A stretch of 12,968 nucleotides of DNA from Actinobacteria bacterium UBA4719 (GTDB taxonomy: Bacteria; Actinomycetota; Actinomycetes; Actinomycetales; Dermatophilaceae), in assembly GCA_002404345.1 (NCBI GenBank), contig DHJN01000162.1, positions 12,416-25,383 on the forward strand, given 5' to 3'. How positions within the stretch are numbered: the stretch's first letter is position 1; each line of letters begins with the position of its first letter. Under the pieces are notes generated by a model. It did not search any database. It was given only the letters and a program-made list of their open reading frames with translations, and was not told the origin of the DNA. Shown here in pieces: positions 5,716 to 11,772 of the stretch. Position numbers and translations under genes: made by a program.

Positions 5716-7779
5716 TCACGCGCTCCACCTCATCCGTTCGGCATCGAAGGCCGCGCGCCGGTCGGCTCGCACGGTGGCGATCTCACCGGCGTTCGCGTTG
5801 GTCAGCGCCGCCACCTCCTGGACCGAAAACGTCGCCGGGCGCATGACGAGGTCAGCCCGCCCGGCCTTGATCTCGGCGCGCTGATGGGCCAGCTCCTCAG
5901 TGCTGACCGGGGTGAACCGCAACCGGTCGAACTGCCGCAGCAGCCACGGCTGCTCGTCGCCCCCGGACATCCGCCAGATCGGCACGGTCCGGCCGACCAG
6001 CTGGTAGCCGTCGGGGCCTTCCATGCCGTACACGCACAGGTAGATCCCGCCGATACCGACGGCGTTCTGCGGGGTCCACGTGCGGGCCGGGTTGTACTTC
6101 GTGGTGACCAACCGGTGCCGTGGGTCTATCGGCACCGCGACTGGGGCGCCGAGGTAGACGTCACCCAGACCGATCACCAGGTAGGTCGCCGCGGCCACGA
6201 TGTCGAAGACCTCCGATCGCGCGCTGAGGTCGTTGACCCGGCGGATGAACTCGACGTTGTCGGGACACCAGGGGGCGTCGGGACGAACCGAGGCGGCGTA
6301 ACGGCGCATGGCCTGGTGTGTCTCGGGGTGGTCGAACGCGATCGGCAACGTCACCTCGCGCACCGTCAGGGTGACGGTGGCAGGGTCGTCCAGGGACGCG
6401 GTCAGACTCGCCAGGTGATCGGCGAGCCGGCTCAGCGCGATCCGGGAGTCATCGACGGCGACGAGCAGTGACCGGACGCCCTCGACGATCTCGGTGACCC
6501 CGCCGGGCCGGTTGCTCCGCAGCGCCTGGGCGAGCAGGTGGATCCACACCCGCACGCACAGGTCGAGCTCGGCCTCGCCGGCTTCGACCAGCAAGTGCCT
6601 GTCCCCCGAGCGACGGATGCTGTATGCCGGTGAGCCGGTGTCCGCTTCGCGCACCACCATGGCGTCTGGCCGAGCCGAAGACGCGACCGGTGGGGGCGCG
6701 GCTGATGGCGACGTGACCGGTGGCGACGCGACCGGTGGGGGCTTCGAAGTTGGTTTCCCGCGTCCCCGCTGGATCGCGAACGCTTGGGCCACGGCGGCGC
6801 GTGGGTCGCTCAGCCGCCTACGACGCGCCGCCATCGCGGCGTCGGCGACCTGGGGTGTCGTCGGCACCAGCCGCAGCTGATCCCCGGGTCTGAGCTGGCC
6901 GACCTTCCACCGGTCGGCGCCGATGACCACGGCCGGTACGACGAAGCCGCCGAGACTGGGGCCGTCCTTGCCGACAATGACGGCGGTGTCGCCGGTGAGC
7001 ATGATGCCGCCAACCGGGTAGGCCGAGTCGTGCAGGTTGGACGGGTGCAGTCCTGCTTCACCACCGTCGACTCGTGCCCACCCAGGGGCGGGGCCGATGA
7101 GCCGCACCCCGGTCCGGTCGGCGCGATGATCCACCTGCCACTGGGCCGCGAAGAAGTCTTCGATCCCGCCTTCGGTGAAGTGGTCTGGCGCGCCGTGCGG
7201 CCCGGGGATCACCCGCAGCGCCCAGCTGTTCGTCAGTGCCGGCAGGACTGAGCTGACCTCGACCGGTGAGGTCAGGTTCTCGGTGCTGTCGATCACGATC
7301 TCGTCCCCGGCAGCAAGCGGTCGGCCTTCCATCCCGCCGAAGCCGCCGAGGATGAACGTCGAACGGCTGCCGAGAACCCGGGGCACGTTCAGGCCGCCAG
7401 CGACGGCGAGGTAGCCGCGCATACCCGGTCCATCGAGCGGGCCGACGTCCAGTACGCCGCCGGCCGGCACCCGAAGGACAGCGCCGACGGCGACCGGGCG
7501 ACCGTCGAGGTGCGCCGCAGGAACCGCTCCGGTCAGGGCGAGCAGCGTGGGCCGGTCGAAGCGCAGCACCGGCCCGCGGACGACGCATTCCAGCCCGGCG
7601 GCGGTCGGGGGGTTGCCCACCGCGGCGTTGGCCAGCGCCATCGAGAGCTCGTCGAAGGCCCCTGAGGGTGGCACCCCGACATCCCACAGGCCGCTCCGGC
7701 CGTCGACGTCCTGCACCGTGGTCTGCACCCCGGGCGCGACCACTGTCATGTTTGCGGCCGTCCCGCCGACAGCCTTCAT
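5716..7779 (-). CDS. Carboxyltransferase half of a urea/guanidine carboxylase (AHS2-AHS1), lacking BC and BCCP
   Basis: A 687-aa protein matching the central and late part of urea/guanidine carboxylase. Residues about 11-330 are the AHS2/KipA-like module (PGVQTTVQD, VGVPPSGAFD, GSRSTFILGGFGG). A Pro-Ala-Ser linker spans about 338-372. Residues about 385-610 are the AHS1/KipI-like module with GLGDVYLGAP, PRHRLVTTKYNPARTWTP and YGMEGPDGYQ, which are urea-carboxylase hallmarks. A helical tail (about 615-685) corresponds to the segment normally just before the biotin carrier. Full-length enzymes are about 1,200 aa with an N-terminal biotin carboxylase and a C-terminal BCCP; both are absent here and no stand-alone copy is in the window. 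The start at 7779 overlaps the preceding stop (ATGA); a longer frame to 7827 lies inside the upstream gene. It may work with subunits encoded elsewhere, or be a deletion remnant. Confidence 0.9.
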   Translation of the reverse strand: MKAVGGTAANMTVVAPGVQTTVQDVDGRSGLWDVGVPPSGAFDELSMALANAAVGNPPTAAGLECVVRGPVLRFDRPTLLALTGAVPAAHLDGRPVAVGAVLRVPAGGVLDVGPLDGPGMRGYLAVAGGLNVPRVLGSRSTFILGGFGGMEGRPLAAGDEIVIDSTENLTSPVEVSSVLPALTNSWALRVIPGPHGAPDHFTEGGIEDFFAAQWQVDHRADRTGVRLIGPAPGWARVDGGEAGLHPSNLHDSAYPVGGIMLTGDTAVIVGKDGPSLGGFVVPAVVIGADRWKVGQLRPGDQLRLVPTTPQVADAAMAARRRRLSDPRAAVAQAFAIQRGRGKPTSKPPPVASPPVTSPSAAPPPVASSARPDAMVVREADTGSPAYSIRRSGDRHLLVEAGEAELDLCVRVWIHLLAQALRSNRPGGVTEIVEGVRSLLVAVDDSRIALSRLADHLASLTASLDDPATVTLTVREVTLPIAFDHPETHQAMRRYAASVRPDAPWCPDNVEFIRRVNDLSARSEVFDIVAAATYLVIGLGDVYLGAPVAVPIDPRHRLVTTKYNPARTWTPQNAVGIGGIYLCVYGMEGPDGYQLVGRTVPIWRMSGGDEQPWLLRQFDRLRFTPVSTEELAHQRAEIKAGRADLVMRPATFSVQEVAALTNANAGEIATVRADRRAAFDAERMRWSA
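6708..6737. repeat. 15-bp tandem duplication in the carboxylase linker
   Basis: gcgacgtgaccggtg (6708-6722) is followed by gcgacgcgaccggtg (6723-6737), one mismatch. Partial relatives (gcgaccggtggggg) lie at 6683-6696 and 6728-6741. It encodes part of the Pro/Ala/Ser/Thr linker between the AHS2 and AHS1 modules. Confidence 0.85.
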
Positions 7780-8444
7780 GACCAGGTCCCGAGTAGCTGA
7801 ACCGGGGTGGGGTCCCAGCCGTTGCACGGGTTGTTCAGCTGCGGGCAGTTCGAGATCAGCAGGAGTATGTCGCGGCTGGCCGTCAGCTCGACATACCTGC
7901 CGGGAGCCGACAGGCCGTCCTCGAAGCGCAGATCGCCTTGCGGCGTCACCGGCACGTTCATGAAGAAGTTGATGTTGTGCCCAAGCTGTCGCTGGCCGAT
8001 ACCAGCCGGGGCGCCGTACCGGAGGAAGGTCTGGCGGCAGGCGTGCTGGTGTCGGGTGCGTTCGCCATACCGGATGACGTTGCTTTCCTGGGAGCAGGCG
8101 CCACTGATGGTGTCATGGCGCCCGCAGGTGTCATCGGTGATGACCGCGAGCTCATCCAACCGGCTGGACAGCAGCCGCGACCCGGTGGTCAGGTACACCG
8201 CTGCCTGCTCGCGGACCGTGTCGAAGGCTGAGTACCGGTTGTCGACGTCGCGCGCGTCGTAGAGCAGGGTGTCCACGGCCTGGTTGCCGAGCAGGTCCAC
8301 GATCCGCAGGCGGCCGCCTGCCGGAACCCTGATCAGGGCCCCGTCGCCGGCTTCGACGACGAGATCCACGGCGACGAGATCCACGGCGACGAGATCCACC
8401 GCGACGAGATTCACGGTTCCGGGTATGCCGCGCATGGTGGTCAC
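7776..8444 (-). CDS. DUF1989 protein, urea-carboxylase-associated type 2 (carboxyguanidine deiminase subunit)
   Basis: A 222-aa DUF1989 protein of the UAAP2 type. Conserved stretches are DDTCGRHDTISGACSQESN (104-122), RYGERTRHQHACR (125-137), NINFFMNVPV (157-166), SAPGRYVEL (179-187) and SNCPQLNNPCNGWDPTP (198-214), with candidate metal or catalytic residues Cys107, His110, Cys136, Cys200 and Cys207. Published work on guanidine assimilation assigns the paired DUF1989 proteins (CgdAB) as carboxyguanidine deiminase, converting carboxyguanidine to allophanate; placement behind a guanidine riboswitch supports that here. The GTG start at 8444 overlaps the previous stop (GTGA); an ATG at 8435 is the alternative. 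Residues 10-29 are VDLVA-type repeats made by a 15-bp array. Confidence 0.92.
   Translation of the reverse strand: MTTMRGIPGTVNLVAVDLVAVDLVAVDLVVEAGDGALIRVPAGGRLRIVDLLGNQAVDTLLYDARDVDNRYSAFDTVREQAAVYLTTGSRLLSSRLDELAVITDDTCGRHDTISGACSQESNVIRYGERTRHQHACRQTFLRYGAPAGIGQRQLGHNINFFMNVPVTPQGDLRFEDGLSAPGRYVELTASRDILLLISNCPQLNNPCNGWDPTPVQLLGTWS
8358..8417. repeat. 15-bp tandem repeat, 4 copies
   Basis: Units gacgagatccacggc at 8358, 8373, 8388 and 8403; the first two are identical and the others differ by one or two bases. They encode VDLVA-type repeats near the N-terminus of the DUF1989 protein. Confidence 0.97.
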
Positions 8445-9154
8445 GCGAACACCCTCTTGGTCTGCTCGAGCGCCCGGGCGCTCTCGGGGCGGAACTGCGC
8501 GGGCTCGTCGTTCGGCGCCGGCGGCGCAGCGACCGCGACCGCCACCCGTACGCCAGCCGAGGTGTCGACGTCGGTGTCGTTCATCGGATGTGCGGTTGCG
8601 GCGGCGATCATCAGCAGATCCTGTTCGGTGCGCAGGCTGACGGTGTCCCCGGCCTGCGCGTGGCCGGGCACGAACCGCAGTCGGGCCCGCTCGTCGATCG
8701 CGACCTTGCTGAAGAAGTTGACGCAGCCGTGCAGATCGGCGTCGCCGAGACCGTGCTTGTCCAGCTCAATGATCAGGTCACTGCGGTTTGGGCCGCTGCG
8801 GTGTGGGCCACTGCGGTTCGTGCCAGTGGACTTCGTTCCATTGCCGTTCATGTCATTGCGGGACTGGTCCTGGGCAAAGCCGGTCAACGCGTCGTGCCAG
8901 TCCAGACTCGACTCGACCACCGACGCCAGGGCCAGCCCGCGGTCGGACATCAGCACCATGGGCACTCGGATGCAGGCACTCATCTGGGCCTTCAGGGTGT
9001 CGGGGACGTTCAGACGGTCCAACCGGTCGGATCCGATCAGCAACACCGACAGGTTGGCTCCGTGGCCGAGCGCGGTCAGCGTGATCAGCCGTCCGGCGCG
9101 GACCGGCGTCGACCAGGCGGACCCGCCGGGGATGTCGTGGCGGTACAAAGTCAT
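8441..9154 (-). CDS. DUF1989 protein, urea-carboxylase-associated type 1 (carboxyguanidine deiminase subunit)
   Basis: A 237-aa DUF1989 protein of the UAAP1 type, presumed partner of the protein encoded just downstream. Family segments include RLNVPDTLKAQ (47-57), VLMSDRGLALASV (67-79), LDWHDALTGF (84-93), ELDKHGLGDADLHGCVNFFSKV (130-151) and ATAHPMNDTDVD (186-197). The region between SRNDMNGN and DLIIELDKHG carries an extra stretch of about 20 residues containing NRSGP/HRSGP/NRSDL, coded by a 15-bp repeat. Known family members go straight from the RN-x-M region into the ELxKHGL helix, so this is an insertion. The ATG at 9154 lies three bases after the permease-remnant stop, and the stop is inside a GTGA overlap with the next gene. 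Probable role: deimination of carboxyguanidine to allophanate in the cytoplasm. Confidence 0.9.
   Translation of the reverse strand: MTLYRHDIPGGSAWSTPVRAGRLITLTALGHGANLSVLLIGSDRLDRLNVPDTLKAQMSACIRVPMVLMSDRGLALASVVESSLDWHDALTGFAQDQSRNDMNGNGTKSTGTNRSGPHRSGPNRSDLIIELDKHGLGDADLHGCVNFFSKVAIDERARLRFVPGHAQAGDTVSLRTEQDLLMIAAATAHPMNDTDVDTSAGVRVAVAVAAPPAPNDEPAQFRPESARALEQTKRVFA
8776..8820. repeat. 15-bp tandem repeat, 3 copies
   Basis: Units at 8776, 8791 and 8806 (ggtcactgcggtttg, ggccgctgcggtgtg, ggccactgcggttcg) encode the NRSGP-HRSGP-NRSDL insertion in the type 1 DUF1989 protein. Confidence 0.92.
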
Positions 9155-9157
9155 GGC

Positions 9158-9472
9158 TCAGCCCAGCTCAGCGGTGGCGGTGGAGGTCGCGATCGGGCTG
9201 CCGATGGTGGCAGCGATGGTGGCAGCGACGGTGGCAGCGACGGTGGCAGCGACGGGGGAGTGGCCGATGCTGGCGAAGTACTTCTTTCGCAGCAGCAGGA
9301 ACGCGAACGCCCCGGTCACCAGCACCAGTGCCAGGACGATCTCCGCCGAGTATTGGAGGTACCAGCCCTCGCCGGCCGGGTCGTACACCTCAGCCCTCGG
9401 CCAGGCCAGGTTCACGACCATGAACATGCCGCACACTGAGGCCGGCAAAGCGGCTGACGATTGTGCGGTCAT
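9158..9472 (-). CDS. Remnant of an APC-family permease (C-terminal end only)
   Basis: A 104-aa product, first gene after the riboswitch. Start ATG at 9472 follows GGGGAG about 7 nt upstream; the frame is open farther back but that part is the riboswitch. Residues 16-42 (from MFMVVNLAWPRAEVY) and the helix at about 43-63, followed by LRKKYF, match the end of amino-acid/polyamine/organocation (APC) permeases, which commonly show a VNLAWPRAEVY-like segment before a last helix. Such permeases are about 500 aa with twelve helices, so some 400 residues are missing between the first dozen residues and this point. The tail (73-90) contains four VAAT/IAAT repeats. It cannot be a working transporter alone. 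The intact gene presumably imported guanidine or a related compound; that substrate is inferred from the riboswitch. Confidence 0.7.
   Translation of the reverse strand: MTAQSSAALPASVCGMFMVVNLAWPRAEVYDPAGEGWYLQYSAEIVLALVLVTGAFAFLLLRKKYFASIGHSPVAATVAATVAATIAATIGSPIATSTATAELG
9202..9249. repeat. 12-bp tandem repeat, 4 copies
   Basis: Units cgatggtggcag at 9202 and 9214, and cgacggtggcag at 9226 and 9238. They encode four TVAA/TIAA repeats in the C-terminal tail of the permease remnant. Confidence 0.95.
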
Positions 9473-9496
9473 CGGCGTGCTCCCCAAGGGGACGGG

Positions 9497-9520
9497 CCCG
9501 AGCACGCGGACGTGCTCGGG
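9497..9520 (-). promoter_or_regulatory. Expression-platform hairpin between riboswitch and first gene
   Basis: CCCGAGCACG and CGTGCTCGGG form a perfect 10-bp stem with a 4-base loop. The hairpin ends 25 bases before the start codon and is not followed by a U-tract in the RNA, so a classical intrinsic terminator is not evident. It may act with the neighbouring CCAGUCC segment (9522-9528) in switching, or on access to the GGGGAG ribosome site. Confidence 0.7.
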
Positions 9521-9525
9521 CGGAC

Positions 9526-9635
9526 TGGCCTCCCGGGCTTTTATCCCGCCGTGGAGCAATGTCACGCCGATGTGACACCGCTTGCATCTCTCGGACCAGT
9601 CCCCCTGCGGAAGGGGCGGAACCCTAGACGCGCCC
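9526..9635 (-). ncRNA. Guanidine-I riboswitch (ykkC class)
   Basis: On the minus strand the leader contains the conserved ykkC blocks in order: CUAGGGUUCCG (9627-9617), ACUGGUCCGAGAG (9600-9588), ACGGCGGGAUAAAAGCCC (9552-9535) and GGGAGG just after. Order, spacing and sequence match the guanidine-I aptamer, which binds free guanidinium and turns on carboxylases, transporters and efflux pumps. It lies between a candidate promoter and the permease remnant and so should control the whole four-gene operon. The variable arm (about 9555-9586) contains GUGUCACAUCGGCGUGACA, which can form its own small hairpin. Exact aptamer ends are approximate. Confidence 0.95.
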
Positions 9636-9657
9636 CGCCTGGTCAGCGGGTCATGAT

Positions 9658-9686
9658 CAGTAAAGCCAGGCACCGTTTCGCATCAA
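9658..9686 (-). promoter_or_regulatory. Candidate promoter of the guanidine operon
   Basis: On the minus strand TTGATG (9686-9681) is followed after 17 bp by TTACTG (9663-9658); transcription would start about 15-20 bases before the riboswitch. The -35 is a fair match and the -10 a weak one. Confidence 0.45.
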
Positions 9687-9701
9687 CTGCGGCACCGTAA
9701 C
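9675..9701 (-). promoter_or_regulatory. Possible GlnR-type nitrogen regulator box
   Basis: Read on the minus strand: GTTAC, six bases, GCAGT, six bases, GAAAC. The 11-bp spacing and the outer elements resemble the GTNAC-N6-GAAAC pattern of actinobacterial GlnR sites; the middle element is poor. It overlaps the -35. Nitrogen control of guanidine use would make sense, but the match is short. Confidence 0.25.
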
Positions 9702-10015
9702 TTCTGGGTTAAGAAGCCCTCACATTTGCGTCGACGACCGCTTTTCCGGGACCGTTAACGCGGCGTCGGCAGGACGGTGCCCGTCCAGGTGGGAACGCGC
9801 CATCGTCGCGCAGCGGCGGCTCCTGAGGACTGTGGCTGAAAGCTCACGTTCACCGTCACCGGCATGCGCACCTTCATTGCCCGACAGGACTGACACTCCT
9901 CGTGCCTGTGGGCCTTCCGCGGTCTTCGACAACAGTGCGGTGTCGCGCTGAAAGGGCCTCGAACGTTTCCGGGTTCGCCGTGACGGTGCTACTGCGACAG
10001 AGCAGACAAACACAC
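9702..10015. other. Intergenic stretch without a supported gene
   Basis: About 310 bp between the guanidine operon's promoter and the toxin-antitoxin region. Open frames here lack ribosome sites, recognisable motifs and a plausible composition. No tRNA, terminator or repeat stands out, except that the right end leads into the repeat at 10016. Confidence 0.6.
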
Positions 10016-10057
10016 AGGTATGCCGACTCCGTTGCCGGCGGCGTAGTCACGGACCTC
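10016..10057 (-). pseudogene. O-methyltransferase 5' scrap fused to the locus repeat
   Basis: Bases 10034-10057 are an exact 24-bp match to 11581-11604 in the 5' coding part of the O-methyltransferase remnant (encoding EVRDYAAG). They run straight into the R repeat (10022-10042), whose equivalents at 11071-11091 and 12846-12866 lie just beyond the methyltransferase stop codons. The body of the gene is thus missing between the two. The flanking string caggtatgccgactc (10014-10028) recurs at 12827-12841. Confidence 0.7.
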
Positions 10058-10067
10058 ATGCAATGTT

Positions 10068-10514
10068 TCAGAACGTGACGACACGCGCCCGTGTGAGTCC
10101 CTGTTCGGCGAAGTCATTCCAATAGAGGTCCCGCGTTACCACCGGAACGCCGAGCCGCTCGACGATGGCCAGAATCAGCCCATCAGCCAAGGACAGGGTC
10201 GACGTGGACCCAGTTGTCGAGCCAGATGGGCTGGGGTTGGCGACAGAGCTCTCCAGCAGCTCGGCGCAGCGGATCAGGTCGTCGTCTTTGGGATGAACGA
10301 CCAACATTCCCTGCCCCTTCAACGTCGCCCCGATCTGCGCTGGGGAACTGACGTTGCCTTTGGCTCGGGCTCGCTTGATGACTTCAGTCAGGACCGGTCC
10401 AGGAAGGAGCGGTTCGGCTCCGGGGCTGTGCAGCATCTTCTCGACGCTCTGCCACCGCGGCTCTTGCAGGACCCACGTCAGGACGGTGGAGGAGTCCAGA
10501 GCGAAGGCAGTCAC
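10068..10514 (-). CDS. vapC: PIN-domain toxin (VapC-like ribonuclease)
   Basis: A 148-aa PIN-domain protein. The four acidic positions of the metal site are visible: Asp7 (FALDSSTVL), Glu44 (VLTEVIKRAR), Asp111 (SLADGLILAIVERLGVP) and Asp129 (VVTRDLYW). VapC toxins are Mg-dependent ribonucleases that cut tRNA or rRNA and block translation until neutralised by the co-encoded antitoxin. Residues about 93-106 are a Ser/Thr/Gly-rich insertion before the third motif, somewhat longer than usual. The GTG start overlaps the antitoxin stop (GTGA), the typical antitoxin-first arrangement. Directly after its stop lies the O-methyltransferase scrap. Confidence 0.92.
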   Translation of the reverse strand: MTAFALDSSTVLTWVLQEPRWQSVEKMLHSPGAEPLLPGPVLTEVIKRARAKGNVSSPAQIGATLKGQGMLVVHPKDDDLIRCAELLESSVANPSPSGSTTGSTSTLSLADGLILAIVERLGVPVVTRDLYWNDFAEQGLTRARVVTF

Positions 10515-10861
10515 CCGACCAGGCCCACGGCTGCCATGAGGTCAGCCGCGACCTTGTCGTCGCTGCGCTGATCGGGCTTCGCGGACGACCGCAGGTTGGA
10601 CGCAACTCGACGCTGGTTTTGAGCTTCGACATCCCGATCGTGACCACGCGCCGCACGGACCTCGGCGACTGAATCGCCAGCATCCCCGCCGTGGTTGTTG
10701 GCCCAAAGCGCGACCGCCAGCGTGCGTGGGCTGACCACACGCACCTGCCCGTCCTCAAGGACGAACCTGACGCGACCACCGCCTGCAACCTCCAGGGCGC
10801 GGCGGACCTCGACGGGGATCACGACCCGCCCCTCGGGGCTGACCTTTGTGTCCCACTCCAT
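10511..10861 (-). CDS. vapB: AbrB/MazE-type antitoxin of the PIN toxin
   Basis: A 116-aa antitoxin from the ATG at 10861. Residues 1-45 form a swapped-hairpin AbrB/SpoVT domain (TKVSPEGRVVIPVEVRRALEV ... RVRFVLEDGQVRVVSP) that should bind the operator. The remainder is a charged helical region, typical of the part that wraps the PIN toxin. GGAGG lies 5 bases before the chosen start. An upstream in-frame ATG at 10885 (MAERVEDAMEW...) sits only six bases after a TATTAT -10 element and would be the start on a leaderless transcript; both starts may be used. The frame continues up to 11041, but that part lies upstream of the promoter. It overlaps the toxin by GTGA. Confidence 0.9.
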   Translation of the reverse strand: MEWDTKVSPEGRVVIPVEVRRALEVAGGGRVRFVLEDGQVRVVSPRTLAVALWANNHGGDAGDSVAEVRAARGHDRDVEAQNQRRVASNLRSSAKPDQRSDDKVAADLMAAVGLVG

Positions 10862-10891
10862 CGCGTCCTCCACGCGTTCTGCCATTCGATC

Positions 10892-10923
10892 ATAATATGG
10901 CAAACCATCCGCATATGCCATAT
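10892..10923 (-). promoter_or_regulatory. Promoter and operator of the PIN/AbrB module
   Basis: An 8-bp perfect inverted repeat, ATATGGCA (10895-10902) and TGCCATAT (10916-10923), separated by 13 bp, is a likely autoregulatory site. The minus-strand -10 candidate TATTAT (10897-10892) overlaps one arm, so binding would block transcription. The ATG at 10885 follows the -10 by six bases. Confidence 0.7.
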
Positions 10924-10998
10924 GACAACAACCTGGCAATCCCGCCTGGCCTGGCCGGTGGCGAACATGCCGGCAACTGTGACCCGTGGAGATCCATC

Positions 10999-11050
10999 CG
11001 CTTGTGCTCATCACATGCCGGAGCCTGCCATCGACCACCAACAGGGCACC
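10999..11050. repeat. S element, copy 1, upstream of toxin-antitoxin module 1
   Basis: A 52-bp segment matching 12638-12689 at 44 of 52 positions, with a perfect 16-base core ggagcctgccatcgac (11020-11035). Both copies lie upstream of an antitoxin promoter and on the same strand. Function unknown. The remaining gap 10924-10998 shows nothing else. Confidence 0.85.
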
Positions 11051-11070
11051 CGCGTTCGGAAGATCCCGAA

Positions 11071-11091
11071 GTCGACTCCGTAGCCGGCCGC
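11071..11091. repeat. R repeat downstream of the O-methyltransferase remnant
   Basis: A 21-bp motif consisting of GYCGACTCCGT, two variable bases and CCGGCCGC. Related copies are at 10022-10042, 12846-12866 and, inverted, 12697-12717. This copy lies 29 bp beyond the methyltransferase stop codon. Confidence 0.7.
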
Positions 11092-11120
11092 TTTCCCTCG
11101 CCCGCCTCTGGCCACTAGCC

Positions 11121-11628
11121 CTATAGCTTGCGCGCGATGGTCAGCCCGTCGAATGCCGTCAGTACCATGGCCTCGACCCGGTTGTCGCCAGCCACTTTGT
11201 CGTTGAACGCCCGAATCGCGATGGTGTCGTCATCGGTGACGGTCGCCTCGATGACCCTGCCGCTCCACAACACGTTGTCGACCAGCAGTACCCCACCGGG
11301 GCGGACGCGAGGGACCAGCTCGTCCCAGTAGTGGCCGTAGCCGGTCTTGTCGGCATCGATGAACACCAGATCAAGGACTGCCTCATGCGGCAAGGCGCGC
11401 AGCGTCTCCAGAGCGGGCGCGATGCGTAGCTCGATGCGGTCACCCAGACCGGCCTCCTCCCAGGCACCGACGCCGATGGCTGTCCACTCGGCGCTGATGT
11501 CGCAGCACAGCAGGGAGCCGCCCTCGGCCAGGCCGCGAGCGATGCCGGTGTACAACGTCGTCTGCTGGCCAACTGCCGTGGCCGGCGGCGTAGTCACGGA
11601 CCTCGTCAGTCACCTTGAAGTTACGCAT
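11121..11628 (-). pseudogene. Broken SAM-dependent O-methyltransferase (internal deletion with frame change)
   Basis: The gene starts at 11628 with MRNFKVTDEVRDYAAGHG, an N-terminus typical of bacterial CCoAOMT-like O-methyltransferases. After about 20 codons the homology jumps into another frame, resuming at TTLYTGIARGLAEGGSLLCCDIS and continuing intact through VFIDADKTGYGHYWD, VRPGGVLLVDNVLWSG and DGLTIARKL to the TAG at 11121. The segment normally between, including the SAM motif I glycine loop (ExGTFTGYS), is missing, roughly 40-50 codons by comparison with family length. The product cannot bind SAM normally. GTG at 11597 could start the downstream frame. A second copy of the 3' end is at 12883-12968 with one base difference. 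Confidence 0.85.
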
Positions 11629-11772
11629 CCTCCAACAGTGGTGCGCCGGACCCTCGTCCGCCCGTGAGGAGACGTCCGCTCGATGCTGGTCGTATGGCGC
11701 CCCGCGCGATCGTCCTCCTCGCCAACCTCGACCCTGGCGTCGCGTCGCGGACGGTCGCAGCCCTCGCCTGAG

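Noticed and set aside
5716..7779. 5-oxoprolinase PxpBC fusion
   Set aside because: KipI/KipA-type modules are shared, but the TTKYNPARTWTP and YGMEGPDGYQ segments, DUF1989 neighbours and guanidine riboswitch point to the urea/guanidine carboxylase branch.
8358..9249. CRISPR array
   Set aside because: The repeats are contiguous 12-15 bp units without spacers and lie within coding frames.
9473..9673. Upstream extension of the permease remnant to 9673
   Set aside because: This part is the conserved riboswitch aptamer and hairpin, so it is leader RNA, not coding sequence.
9720..10013. A 97-codon minus-strand frame
   Set aside because: Arg/Ser-rich translation without motif, ribosome site or operon context.
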